In this document: piece by piece, positions 10,673-22,384 of the stretch | How positions within the stretch are numbered: position 1 is the first letter of the stretch | How the letters are laid out: every line of letters starts with the position of its first letter | Source of the DNA: Aldrovandia affinis | Taxonomy: Eukaryota; Chordata; Actinopteri; Notacanthiformes; Halosauridae | Length of the DNA stretch: 64,000 nt | Assembly: GCA_029706075.1 (NCBI GenBank) | Contig: JAINUG010000196.1 | Span: 1,211,001 to 1,275,000 of the forward strand | Direction of reading: 5' to 3' | Translations under genes and position numbers: made by a program | Notes under the pieces: model-generated | Seen by the model: the letters and a program-made list of their open reading frames with translations, nothing else | Told to the model about the DNA's origin: nothing | Databases searched by the model: none

Positions 10673-11954
10673 AGGGATTTTATTCCCCCAAAATACTATT
10701 CAAAATCCCTAATCTTCAGCTAACTCCCATACAATGTTTAGCCCATTCTTTTTTTCATAATCCCTACCTATGGGGGAAAATCCCCCCTGCCCTCGCTCAG
10801 CTATGCAGAGGAATGTTTGAACTCACATAGTGTATGTTTGAAGTCTTTGAATTTCACACTGTTCGTAAATCGAAACACAACAATATCCTCCGCATTCATT
10901 AAGAGATGGACCCAAAGTTTATGATAGAGGGCAGGGAATAAAATGTAGGAAAGTTGAATACACAGCCAGTTGTGAGGACATACTGTAAACAGGATATAAA
11001 AGGAGCATAAAGGAGTGGAGTCCTCTCTTGATGTCTTCGCGGATTGATCGGCTAATGAGGTGTCGACATGCACCTCTGTGCACTCTCTGACCAGTGTAGT
11101 TTTTCTTCTGCATAATGAAAAGTCACAGCACAAATAATGCTCTCTTTTGTAACTTGCAAAGCATAATGCAATTCATGGTTTGTGCCCTTTAAAAAGTAGA
11201 ACATGCATCAAGTTTATCTATGAAATGCTGCTGTATCATTGTAGTTCCAGACCCCAGTCATCAGTGTCTGTCTCTGCAGGGTTCTGCTGTGTTTTTTTCT
11301 CGGTTTTATAGCTTTTGCATTGGAATATAGGATAATCAAATAATATTCAAATAGGACAATGTTCTTTTGTGACTGAGCATGGGATAACTGATTGTGCTGA
11401 TTTGTAGTTTAGTCCAGTCTAGGATAAATGTCAAAGATGTACATTTCTGTCTTATAAAATATGGATATTTCTTCACGCTGATGCTGATGTTTATATGCAG
11501 TTGTTCAGGCTTGTGGAATGATCTGCTTGCCTGTAATGTCCAAAGATCGGACGCTGAAATATTTATTCATGACTGCTTTCTCACAAGCACATTGGAAAAT
11601 TAAAATCTTGTTATGCAGTGATGCATACAGTGTTTCTGGGAACCACAAGTTCTTGTGCTTTCTGTACACTAAACTGTATTTGTCTTTCTGCTTAACACAT
11701 ATATGTGCAGCCCCAATAGTGCTGTACAGCCTAGATTCAGTCAACATTTGTCCTTAAGAGCAGTTTGACAAGTTCAGCAATCACCAAAATACACTTGCTA
11801 AACTGTCTTTGTGAAGAAAAAAATGAACTTGGATCTATTTTTAAATCAAATTTAAGAGCAAATGTTGAGTGAATCAAGGCATGTGTTTCTTTTTTACAAT
11901 AGTGTCCTTCAGTGCATCAGACATTTCCCCCTGATTTCACACAGGTTTTGAGGT
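10673..11954. other. Gene-free stretch
   Basis: AT-rich sequence with no supported gene. All reading frames here are short and without family features. Confidence 0.5.
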
Positions 11955-12150
11955 TTGGGGGTTTAAAGATCCCATGGCAGCTTTCGCAAGTGTCGCTTGC
12001 TTTGTGTGGCAAGTATTCAGGTCTAAAATGGCTGCTATGCATCAGCTAGGTGGATGCCACAAATTGGTGGTTGTTGAGGTGATCCCCCTGAATCCTGCAC
12101 CACCACCCCTCATCCCAAATTTACTGTAAAGCATTTTCAGATCCATGACA
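11955..12150 (+). repeat. Decayed dispersed repeat with 'AAAGATCCCATGGCA' and 'GTAAAGC' blocks
   Basis: The order TTAAAGATCCCATGGCA, AAATGGCTGC, AGGTGGATGCCACA, TTGGTGGTTGTTGAGGTGA, CTGTAAAGCATTTT matches, as far as I recall, a widespread fish repeat whose consensus ends in TGTAAAGCGCTTTGAG. A second piece of the same type (GTGAAAGCCCTTAGACATTTTGAGATG) lies at 12370-12397. The identification is from memory and the copy is diverged. Confidence 0.45.
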
Positions 12151-14730
12151 GGCACTATTGAAATGCAAACATAATTATAGTTGTCATTATTATTCACTAA
12201 GGAGGGGCTCTGGGGCTCAGCTTCAGACAAGAATACCTGCCCCCAACACACACACAGCATCAGGAACCGCTGTTGTGTATTCATCGCCCTCCACGGCTTC
12301 ACGCCCATGCCATAATCAAGATAGTGTCATTCATTTTCAAAAAATTTTCAAGTCTCCCCCCCCAATCACTGTGAAAGCCCTTAGACATTTTGAGATGGGG
12401 GTTAAGATCACTTATAACATGTCATATCTCTCTCACAACGATGCGCTGAGGGGGGCACAGGAATTAAATTCAGGACCGAGAATCTCAGCTTAAAGAGCCG
12501 CCATGCAGAAAGAGTCCATTTGAAGGTGTGTCCGGGCAATGGTTGACTGGAGCGTTTGTTATTATAGAAAAATTTATGGGATCTACCCAGGAGAGAATGT
12601 GCGCTGGACCCAATGTAAATCAGCCCCCCAGTATGGCTGTAGCAGTGGGACTTATGAGGCAGCACCTGAATGATATTAACAGCTACCATAAAACCTCTTA
12701 AAACCCCTTCAGGGCTCTCCATAAATAGGAGTCTTGAGTGCTAACTATATTAATATGAGCTTTGGAGCCCTGTTGAATATATGTTGCTCTTCAGCAATGC
12801 GTTAATTGCTTTATGAAACAGGGCTCTCTCAATCTGATCACAATAATGCTCTGATGTAAATGTATGCTTCTCAACAGCAATTACAAATCATGTGTTTTCT
12901 GTTCCTATTGCTGAGCCATTTCCTCCCGAGGATAGAAGGCTAAATTCATCTTCTTCGTCTGTGAACGTTTTGACAGGCACATCTGTCTTCTCTGACCATT
13001 TACTCTATTAAGTGTATTAGGATAAAGAAATATATAATTTCAAATTCATTATGCTTTCATACATCCTGGAATCAATGTGCACCACAGTAGAATAAGGACA
13101 TGACTTTGTGCTGCAGTGGCTATTTTAAACAAGGGGGAAAAATATTCTCGGTGCTACAGTAGGACGGACAAATAAGAAAAAAACATGCTTCTGCCAGCTT
13201 GCAGAAATGTTTTACTTTGGCCATTTTTTCACAATAGGTTACATCTGTCAATTGTGTCATTGTTTACTGATTTTTTTACACTAGAATACTTATTAGACCT
13301 CATTGAATGCTTGTATTGAGGGGGACAAACTCACACGATTCACAGATTCAAGCTCACAATACTTATGTTTAATCGGGATTCAGTCCAAATAACCTTATTC
13401 TCATAAGAATCCTGCTGCCTTATGCTCATAATTGCAGAAAATCCATGAAACAGGAAATCTGAGGTGCTTGGTGGGAGGCGCAGGCTTTTATAAAGGGCAA
13501 GATAACTTCTGGCCCAAAAACAGGGTAGTGTATTCCAGAGCATTCCACACAATTAATTGTATTAACATTTCCACAATTTAAGGTATTTGGTGGTAATACA
13601 TATTCTGAGGTATTTAATTCTGAATAAGGAGTTCAACAGTCATACATATATGGTACACCTGGTAAACAGTTTGCATTTACAATAACTCTCTGAAGCTGAC
13701 ACTGATTGAAAAACATTTCTATATACAGCACTGCACTGAATGGTTGTTTGTTCATGAGACACAGGCTTAGCGCCACATAAGAATACACAGACACATCTGT
13801 GTTTCACCTAATATGGGTTGCTTGCCTTGTTTGTGTATAGCATTAAAGCAAAGCAGGCATATAACGTAATGACCTTGGACTGACAATCACTGTAATATTG
13901 ATAGATAATTTAACTTCAGTTTAATAAAACTGCGACAATAGGACACTGCCAAGTTAACTTTAACTCAAGCAGGAACCCCTGTGTATAGATTAATGTATAT
14001 AAAGATTTTTAAAAAGTTATTAAATAGATGGTTGCTACTGCATATGAAAAAGAAATATATATCACATAGTCCATACAGTGTTTTTGGCATCCCATACCTG
14101 TTAGGTATATGCTGCATCTCTAAACCAAAACCACTGATTCACAGGTCTGTTGTTAAAAAAATATTTTGCTTCGGGTGAAAATTAAATCAATTAAATAAAC
14201 TGCATGACTTGTAGAAATTGAATCCAAGTACATTAAAAATAGGTAATAGGTAATATTACATTTGTAATGTAATGAATGCAAAAAGTTGGGTTTACCTAGC
14301 AAGATATAGGCTACGGACAAATGTATTATATACAGTTACCAACTGATTTCACTGAAATTGCCATTATCCTTGTTTTTTTATCCTTGTTTTATTGCAGCAG
14401 GAAAATCAATGAAAATATTGGAATCTATTTAAATGTATTAGTATTTATTTGGCAGATGTATTTTGTATTTCAAAATAATGTTTATTTTTATTCTTTTACA
14501 TATGTATTGTTTTCATTCATTCCTTCATTCATTCAGTTATTTTCTTTACATTTTGAAGAGGCAACAATCCATTTTCTCACGGTGTAATGTCTTCCTAATG
14601 TTGTGCTATGTGAACATTAATTTGAACTGTAAACATGGTATATCCATGTTGAAAAATGCAACCCAAACAGACTGATTTAGCATGAAAAGGCAGGTATTTT
14701 GGGGACTGGCTGACCAATCAGAGGCAACCC
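12151..14730. other. Gene-free stretch with a possible conserved non-coding part
   Basis: No gene or full repeat was recognised. The part at about 12720-12970 (for example GCAATGCGTTAATTGC and TTAATATGAGCTTTGGAGCCC) has balanced composition with homeodomain-like TAATTG/TTAAT sites and no repeat character. Such sequence often turns out to be conserved regulatory DNA, but conservation cannot be tested here. Confidence 0.35.
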
Positions 14731-14770
14731 CTGGCGCCAATCACTCGGTGCTGGCGCCAATCACTCGGTG
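14731..14770. repeat. Exact 20-bp tandem duplication
   Basis: The 20-bp unit CTGGCGCCAATCACTCGGTG occurs twice back to back with no mismatch. It contains the palindrome GGCGCC. A recent local duplication is the simplest explanation. Confidence 0.95.
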
Positions 14771-15638
14771 AGTACACATTTTCATTAGCTGCAATCTCTA
14801 ACTTCCACCACCGTACAGAGATATGGTGCATAAAACAGACTTTATTGAGATATTGCGGCGCTTTATCCAAAAGTGTTTATTTCGATTTGTTTAAATTGCA
14901 TTTGTTCACATTCTAAGTATGTTTGGTTGAATTTCAGCCATTAAGTTTTACTACAATTTATAAAATCACATTGTTGATAAAGATGGAAACTGAAACAGGC
15001 AGTTGATATAATGAAAAGGTTGGATTCTCAGCCCGACCAACTGTTCCTTTCCCTCCGTCGCTGCCTGATTGAGTCGACTGGAAATGGGCTGTGGCTTTGT
15101 TTATTCACTCCCTACTTTCTGCTGTTAATAGTCAGGTTATTCTTGATCCCCAGTCTGCCAGCTGAGCTGCACCAGACAGCCCAGTCTCTCACATGTTTTG
15201 ATTTTGGCGCCTTCGTCCAGATTGATTAATCGAGCCAATTAACCCTCCATCCAGGCCCCGAGACAGATGACGGTGTCACTTCTGCTAATAAAGCCAAATC
15301 GCTCACCGAGTGTGGGAGGGTAGGAAGGCTGGGGGGACAATTTTCACAATGGTGGCTGGAGCCTGTTTTCCTAGCCAATGAAAATCACACCTCCATAGAC
15401 TAGACTTGTCTAGTAATGTGACATTGTGGGGAACTAGACTCTTTACCAGAAGGTTGCACATTGAAGTCCTGGTAAGAGCCCTGTTGTGATACCGTTTGAG
15501 AAAAGGTACTCGAGCAAAGATATCTGAAGTGCCTCAGTGAATGCATGCCATTGCAGATAAAGTATAGCAGATGAATTATGTAACAACAATTATATTTGCA
15601 AAGTATATAATCTCATATAATATAAATAGATAAATACA
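14771..15638. other. Gene-free stretch with a possible SINE relic
   Basis: At about 15425-15560 the phrase CTAGACTCTTTACCAGAAGG, followed by TTGCACATTGAAGTCC, resembles a decayed tRNA-SINE head with a B-box-like part. This is weak. The stretch 15220-15310 (TTAATCGAGCCAATTAACCC and ACGGTGTCACTTCTGC) looks like possible conserved non-coding DNA. Nothing else was recognised. Confidence 0.3.
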
Positions 15639-15662
15639 TTATATATATATATATATATATAT
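15639..15662. repeat. (AT)n microsatellite, left flank of inverted-repeat element
   Basis: An uninterrupted AT dinucleotide run directly abuts the element at 15663. A similar run lies on the other side (16687-16707), as expected if an AT repeat was the target. Confidence 0.9.
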
Positions 15663-16686
15663 GTTGCTGTAAATGTGGAAAAGCAGTTTATCTATAGATT
15701 CCCCGGGGAATGTGGATAGAAGCACAAGTTGATGCCTACCAGAAAGCAGCATCGAATATTCGTGGTACTCTGGTTAGGTCTAAGAACGCTACATATGAAC
15801 CACACATTTGTGGTGGGTGGTAGTAGAGAGAAGAAAAAAAACACATTGGTCTAAAATGTTAAAAGAACACAGCAAAATGGTAACAATGGTAATGGTAAGT
15901 TAATGGTAATGGTAGGTTTACGATGTTTTGGTAGTTTGCAGATAAGAATCTGTGTGTTTGCAAACTCGAACAAATCATTCACGAACACTTGCAATGAGGA
16001 ACGGTAGCCTAATTATGTGTCAATCTAACTGGGTAGCCTATTGGGTGGGTACGAGACCAGTAGCTAATGCCAAATAGCAAGGCAACCAATGTCAACGAAA
16101 ACAATGTGGGTACTGCACGCCAGGGGTGCCAAATTTTATTGAAGACAATCAATTCATATGCAAAGGTCTATTAAGTCTATTAACCCTTTGAAGGAGAGTG
16201 GTTACTGGGATAAACCACATATTCAGGGCTTGCTCCTAAAACCACTTTATAGCCAAAGATCAGCAAACATTTCCATTCAGTAGGCAACACTGCCACTGAT
16301 TTTTTTTTAAATGCATGTTAGCTACCAAGTGTCAATTTAATACTGCAACGTGTGATGACTACAGTAAGGTTAACATCAAAGGATTATGTATTTGGTGTGG
16401 AGAGCCAGTAACGTTATGCTTGTGTTGAGAAATTAGGCTATGCCATTGTGTGGCTGGGATACTGCACCCGCAATGATGCAGCTTTCCGGTAGGCGCCAAC
16501 TTGTGTTTCTATCCACATTCACTGGGGAATCTATAGATAAACTGCGGGGAATGTATACATTCACCGTCCAACTGGGAAATCTATACATTGCCATTCTGTT
16601 GAGGAATCAACATTGGCTAACATTGGCTAACATTGGCTAACATTCCCCAGAGAATCTATAGATTATTTTTCCACATTTACCATAAC
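15663..16686. mobile_element. 1-kb non-coding element with long inverted repeats in an AT microsatellite
   Basis: The left arm has GTAAATGTGGAAAA, then TCTATAGATTCCCCGGGGAA, then GATAGAAGCACAAGTTG and CCTACCAGAAAGC. It is matched in reverse complement by 16460-16536. The outermost AAATGTGGAAAA and TCTATAGATTC blocks are matched again at 16653-16680. The right side therefore carries a repeated terminus, with the 10-bp unit CATTGGCTAA three times in a row at 16611-16640. No protein is encoded. TA-rich flanks fit a TA-targeting transposon but the superfamily is not proven. Confidence 0.75.
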
Positions 16687-16727
16687 ATATATATATATAT
16701 ATATATACGTATATATGTATATACACA
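16687..16727. repeat. (AT)n/(GTAT)n microsatellite, right flank
   Basis: An AT run with ACGTATATATGTATATACAC variation sits between two transposable elements. Confidence 0.85.
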
Positions 16728-16729
16728 TA

Positions 16730-17380
16730 CAGAGGGTGGACAAAATAATATAGAAACATTAAATGAAAAAGGACTCTTAATTTGAAGTAACTAAATCACA
16801 GTGACAAAGGAGTCTACATATTTGTTTCATATTAATGTTGATATTAATTACCAATATGTTTCTGCTATAAAATATGTTTTAAAATCAACACTTTAATATT
16901 GAGTTTCTTAGCAGGAGAGATCAAATAGTTGGTGCCCAATTACAGGTCCATCAAGCCATTTTAGGTGACCACATACACCCTATGGTGCAAACATAGTTTC
17001 CTCAAGATTTTCCCATATTCTAAGAAGATAATGCCCCCATACACACTGCTAAATGGACTCAAGAGTGGTTTCATGAACACCAGGATGAATTCAAGCACCT
17101 TACACGTCCTCCCCAATCACCAGCTCTAAACATCATTGAACCTTTATGGGAAGTTCTGGAACATACAGTGTGGAGTAGATTTCCACCACCTTCATCTCTG
17201 AAAGAACTGGAGGGAGATAACTTTTCGTCTTGAAGAATGGTCCAATATCCCACTAGAAACAGTTCAAAACTTGTATAACAGCTTTCCAAGAAGGAGAGAA
17301 GCTGTTCTGAAGGTTGGCCCAAGTCGTTATTAGTTCATAAGTATTCATATATTATCATCAATTATTTTGTCAACACCCTG
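16730..17380 (+). mobile_element. Deleted Tc1/mariner relic, DD36E-type spacing
   Basis: The ends are CAGAGGGTGGACAAAATAAT and, in reverse complement, CAGGGTGTTGACAAAATAAT, each with TA outside (16728-16729, 17381-17382). On the plus strand at about 17023-17160 a transposase fragment reads DNAPIHTAKWTQEWF and then PPQSPALNIIEPLWEVLE. The acidic residues are 36 apart, the spacing described for the DD36E (Incomer) group. The N-terminal two thirds are deleted and later frameshifts and stops follow. Only 651 bp remain. Confidence 0.88.
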
Positions 17381-17390
17381 TATATATGCA

Positions 17391-17981
17391 CAGTACCCTC
17401 CAAAATTATTCAAACCCTTGATAAAGATGAGCAAAGAAGGTTGTATGAAATAAACAATACAGGTAATGAGCTAATAAAAATGTTTTACAATTATGTTACA
17501 ATTATTCTCACCTCTAATCATTATTTCAAAATAAAATACAACAAAACACATGCTACTTTTTTAGCTAATCTCAATCTTAGGGACACTGTATGGTGGCATC
17601 CCATGGTTTGCTGTTTCACTGGGGTATAAAAATGAGATAACATTTGATGAGATTTCCCATCCATCACCATGGGGAAATGCAAATAACTCTCAAATAATAA
17701 AAACAAGACAAAGGGTTGTTGACCTTCACAACTCATGAGGTGGTTACAAGCAAATAAAGAAAAAACTATGGATGCCACAAAATGAACAATTTTATTAGTT
17801 TAAAATAATATAATTTTCCCATTTCTTTGAGCATACTGAGACGGAGATGGCCATTGGAAAATTGTCATTTTATGGTCAGTTAACCATTTGAGCATACAGT
17901 ATATCTCATTATCTGTATTTTTTATTTTGTGCAGCCTTTACTCATCTTTCTCAAGGGTGTGAATCATTTTGCAGGGTACTG
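17391..17981. mobile_element. 591-bp non-autonomous Tc1/mariner-type MITE
   Basis: The left end CAGTACCCTCCAAAATTATT, continuing CAAACCCTTGATAAAGATGAG, is matched by the right end read in reverse (CAGTACCCTGCAAAATGATT then CACACCCTTGAGAAAGATGAG). The inverted repeats are about 42 bp. TA follows the right end, while the left flank is CA, presumably mutated. No transposase remains inside. Confidence 0.85.
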
Positions 17982-17983
17982 TA

Positions 17984-18965
17984 TATATACATAATATGAG
18001 GGTATATACTCATATATTTGTAATATAGAAATTATTATTTTGTTATTGCCTTCTACCATGTTTAATATGTTGAGTGGCCACACTGCAGTTTTACCTCAAA
18101 TAACAAATATATGATTTTGATTTTAACCTTTCGGTTCCTTGATGTGCATACAGAATTTGTCGTTTCTATGGTAGCATATGGGTGTACAGTACATCTCACT
18201 GCATGATTCACAGCTCCATTATCCCAGGATCTGCTCTGCATAAGCTCCCTCATTAGCGGCCCATTCATCAATTGATTAATTGATTGGAGTGATTGATGGT
18301 TTTCCTGGCTGTTTTTTTTGTGCGTGTGTGTGTCGTTTCCGGGACCAGAGGGATGCAGTGTTCTACGGAGAGCAATAAAAAGGTTTAAGAGCTGGTTTCA
18401 GTCCACACGTGCCCACGTGCCAACCCTGTTCCCTTTAATCATTAATGAGACCCATTTGGAATGCGTCAGGGGACTCGCGTTGGGTGAAAGTAGTGTTTTT
18501 TGTTTGTCTTTTTTTTAGCTTGCTCTCTTGCTCAGAGCAAACAAACACACTTGCGCCTCCTGGCACTGGCTGGCATAACTGCAGCTTTAGGAGCTCATCG
18601 GACTGGCAGCTCATTAAGCCCACCGTAGAAACATCAGTGGGCCCAGGCGAGTGAAATGGAAAAATGTAATATATGTCAACTCAATATATGGTAAAATATG
18701 GAACGCAAAATATTTAACTTAATAGCAATGGCATTTATACATGTATTTGGTCTTTATGAAGAGGTTCAGAATTGTCAGTGTGAAAACAGTCAAGGAGATG
18801 GAGAGTGTTTCAGTCTTGGTAAGGTAACTTGTGGTTTACCAACTGGTTGCGTTTGCCTATAGAATCTTGCCAGCATGGACATCTATATATATTTTATTCA
18901 ACCTAACATTACATCACAGTCAAGATATCACCTTCGTGCCATCGGAGCAATTTAGTTCATACAAG
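17984..18965. other. Gene-free stretch, possible conserved non-coding element
   Basis: The stretch 18190-18310 contains ATCAATTGATTAATTGATTG and GAGTGATTGATGG, a cluster of TAAT/ATTGATT sites of the kind bound by homeodomain and TALE factors. No gene could be supported. Regulatory function is inference from composition only. Confidence 0.3.
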
Positions 18966-19003
18966 ATGATGATGATGATGATGTATTTATTTATTTATTT
19001 ATT
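18966..19003. repeat. (GAT)n followed by (TTTA)n microsatellite
   Basis: Six GAT units run directly into about five TTTA units. Confidence 0.9.
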
Positions 19004-20519
19004 GGATACTTTCAGAGTACAAATAGAAGACAAGCACATGCAATGCAGCCTGTTTCACAAAACTCTTTACAAGACAATGCTAAGAGGATAGTAAGACTTG
19101 GTAAGACTCTGTAATTTATTGCACTTTGTGCATAAGATATTCTGGATGCCATTGTTTCCCTAATTGAGCCCATATTAAAGCCTAACATTATCAGGCCAGC
19201 TCTGCTGAGTACCATCTTTAATGGCTTCCATCCTGAGTAGGCGCACGTTGCTATAATTAATTAAAATGGCAAAACAGAGAGGCTTGAACAAGAAAAGCAG
19301 CAAGGGGGTTTGAATGAGTGAGTCCAATGGATTTCAGAGCCAGCTTCCCGAAATTCTTTTTGACATTTTTTAACCCGTTTTTTATTACCCAATTACCCAA
19401 TATTAATACACGACAATGGCTAGCAGAGACACAAAAATGATTTTGCATAGATTGGAGTACATATGCAAGCCTGGCACAACTCTTTGCTAATCCAGAGAAA
19501 CAGATTGTAAAGGAGCTCTTCCCCCTTCCAGCAGCAGTGGGAAATGGGATATATGAACACAGGGAGACTGTGAGCACATTCTGGTACGCCTCATTAAAAC
19601 ATTGACCAGATTCTTATTATCAGAAGAGTCTTGCATCCTTTTGCCTTATGAGTTGATGGAAGCTGTTGATTACATGTAAATGAGCTCTGATCTTCGGCTG
19701 GATTTGGAGCTTTGCTGAACGAGTACAAACTGCTGCAAAACTTTGCTAATGAACAACAATTACATTAATTGGGGTCATTTATTTATACCTACTAAGACAT
19801 TTTGTATGCTGAATAACACAGGGGCATACTTGCTACTGAACTGTATGTACGAGTTCACTGTTTGTCGGTTTATTAAGTTGGTTGAGCTATTGAGAAACTG
19901 GCATTATGCTGCAGTTTAAATCTTTGGGAAAGCTTTATTACTGAGCCTAATTGAAGATTATTCTTGCATATATAAATAATTATATGAGACTGATTTATTG
20001 CCTTTTTTCACAGTGTTCATTTTACTTTGATTATGTACACAAGCAAAGGAAATCATTTTGTGATATTGATTTTATTGGTGGAACAGAAATGGGGGGTGCC
20101 GGGAACACAAACTGGGTCTGTTATGTAACACAATCATTCCCGTCTAATGAAATCCTCTATCTGGATATATATACAGAAACATAACAAACACAGGTCACAC
20201 ATATTCCTAAAACCTTCATAAAGCATGCATCAATGTCTCAATTTCAACATCTTTATAAACCATTAAATCCTCAAAAATACATTCTAAAGTTAAAGGTTTT
20301 AATCAAAAGCTGAAAAAGACAGGAAATTCAAATGAGCATCAAAACCTTTCATTTGAATCCTAAGCAACCTGACTGTGGTAGGTTGAGCTGAGAGAGTTGT
20401 GGAGTTGTGGACAGACCATAGCTGGATGTTACATTGGCTAACTATGGACCTGTGATAACTGCCAGCTGACCGTGCATGTAATTCCCAAACAGTCAGATGC
20501 AACCCCTGGCTTGTATAGG
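19004..20519. other. Gene-free stretch
   Basis: No gene or repeat family was recognised. The part 19130-19265 (CCTAATTGAGCCC, TCTTTAATGGCTTCC, CTATAATTAATTAAAATGGC) is another candidate conserved island, based only on its balanced, repeat-free look. Confidence 0.35.
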
Positions 20520-20815
20520 TACTGTAGCTAGCTGGCTAGCTAGTTGTCCAGCCAGATGCTACATTTCGTTCTGACGTAACTTAGTTAGCAAGCACAAAAG
20601 ACTGTTTCAGCTAAGAAATAAATAGCTACCTACCTAACTAGCTAAGTGCATAAATACACGGAAATGCCTGACATTAGCTAGCTATTAGAAACCACTGGCC
20701 CAGTAGCTAGCCAGATAAGTCAGTACAACAGCAGCTAGCTAACATTCGGCAGGTAACGTTATACACAATAATGCCTGACAAAGGTAGCTAGTAGCTAGCT
20801 AACTATTTGAATTAT
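20520..20815. repeat. GCTAGCTA-rich island
   Basis: GCTAGC, TAGCTA and related words recur densely (for example at 20527-20546, 20636-20645, 20673-20685, 20732-20741, 20783-20803) together with TAACGTTA at 20754-20761. The same vocabulary occurs at 22980-23100, 26030-26115, 34310-34580, 57240-57310 and 58155-58175. It looks like a simple-sequence-like dispersed repeat rather than a gene. Confidence 0.7.
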
Positions 20816-20964
20816 TAGCCTTGATCTGGCCAGCGTTATATGTGTGGTTTTTCAAACCACTAGAGAGTATTAGCCCAGCTAATTCTGGCTTGTTGTTTGT
20901 CCATCCCCTTCACTATCGTCATTGCCAGTTGCCCAGTGACAACCGCTGTTGATGATGTTGTGGC

Positions 20965-21120
20965 TTTGTTTTGTTTTTTGTTGTTGTTTTTTTAATTTTT
21001 TTAATTGTTTTTCTCCCAATTTGGTAGCCAAATACATCCTCTATTTCTTTCAATTTACCCTCCACCACAGAACCCGCTGCTTGTCCTCGGAATCAAGCCA
21101 GTTTTTCCCTTATAGGGAAA
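20965..21120 (-). mobile_element. Truncated tRNA-SINE (family A), 3' part only
   Basis: Read on the minus strand the sequence ends in GAGGATGTATTTGGC and TACCAAATTGGGAGAAAAAC, as in the other family A copies. The tRNA-like head and most of the body are missing. Confidence 0.7.
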
Positions 21121-22384
21121 TGTTAAACTATAAGGGAATGTTCTCAATTAATATGTATTAATATCTGTATTAATATGTTCTCAAAATTAATAAGCAAGCA
21201 TTTGAGCAGGAATTTGGATTAGAGACATTATGTATTATGTTACATTGAGAACTGCATTTTACATAACGTGTTATATCATCCTTCATAAAGCATTGTATCT
21301 GTTTAGGAATGACAGATGTTATGACATGTTAATGACGTGTTTCATGAAGGATTTCAAGAAATTTACTTTGTGTAAAGTGTGGCAAAAGCAAAATAAATTG
21401 TGTCTATATTTACATCTGCATGTTATTTATACCAGTGATACATTTTTTTGTCCACTTGGAATGTTCTTTTTATTATTAATTTGACTCATTTATACGAGCA
21501 TATTAATAGTTATTATATTTGCTCTATTAAAATGTCAATGATTTATGCAACTATTTATGTTACTGAAACAAGTCAGGTAAAGAATAGTGTTATAGTTTCT
21601 GGGATTCAAACTAACACCTTTCTGGTTACAAGCTAGGTTCCATAGCTGCTATGCCGAAGCACCCATTTACTGTGTTTCAATTATTGTGTAATTGTACAAC
21701 CTACAGTTCACAAAGTAGTACAGGATTGGAGGAGCGGCTCCTTGTTATCGCTCACTGACAACAACTGGTATGCTTGGAACTTTGGGAGTAACTGATGGAG
21801 TGGTAACCCAAGCAACCGTGGCCAAATTAAACCCTCCCTACCTTTGGCAGAATCAGGCCATAGTCTGATAATAGTCAGCTATAGCTTGAACCTATAACTA
21901 TAGGGTTCAGCCTGCACTCAAGATGAGCCACCTGGAAGCCCGTCATAGCTTGGTTTGAGAGTGAGGGTGATGTCAGAGTGGAGCCAGAGCCCATGCCTTT
22001 CTTACTCTCTCTCTCACACATGCTCTCACTCACTCTGTCTCACTGGTGAGCGTGCATACCGCAGTGCTGGGAGAAATGGGTATCGATTACCCATTTGTTT
22101 TCCAGCAGTGCCTCTTGCGGGGGCAAGCCCCCTGACAGCAGGTAATGGCAGTGCAATGGAGAAGATGAGTGGGCTCTGCACTCTCAAACCCTGGCTCTCC
22201 ATCTTTTTCATCTCCCTGCTCCTTTTATTTTCTATTTTGGCCTTCATTGCTCCCCTCCTCCCTTGTGAGAAAAAAGTACATGTGTTAATACAGTATGTGG
22301 TAGGATATGCAATTAATTTTGGAATTTGGAATACATATTTGAATCACTGCTTCTTTCAGGCAGTAGAGAAAATATATAGATATA
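21121..22384. other. Gene-free stretch with a possible tRNA-like SINE relic
   Basis: At about 21595-21665, read on the minus strand, the order GGGTGCTTCGGCATAGCAGC, ACCAGAAAGGTGTTAG, TTTGAATCCCAG resembles a tRNA-SINE head with a B-box. The hydrophobic frame at 22165-22270 shows no family features. The 17-bp stretch CAGGCAGTAGAGAAAAT occurs at 22357 and again at 22385, duplicating the end of the next element. Confidence 0.35.
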
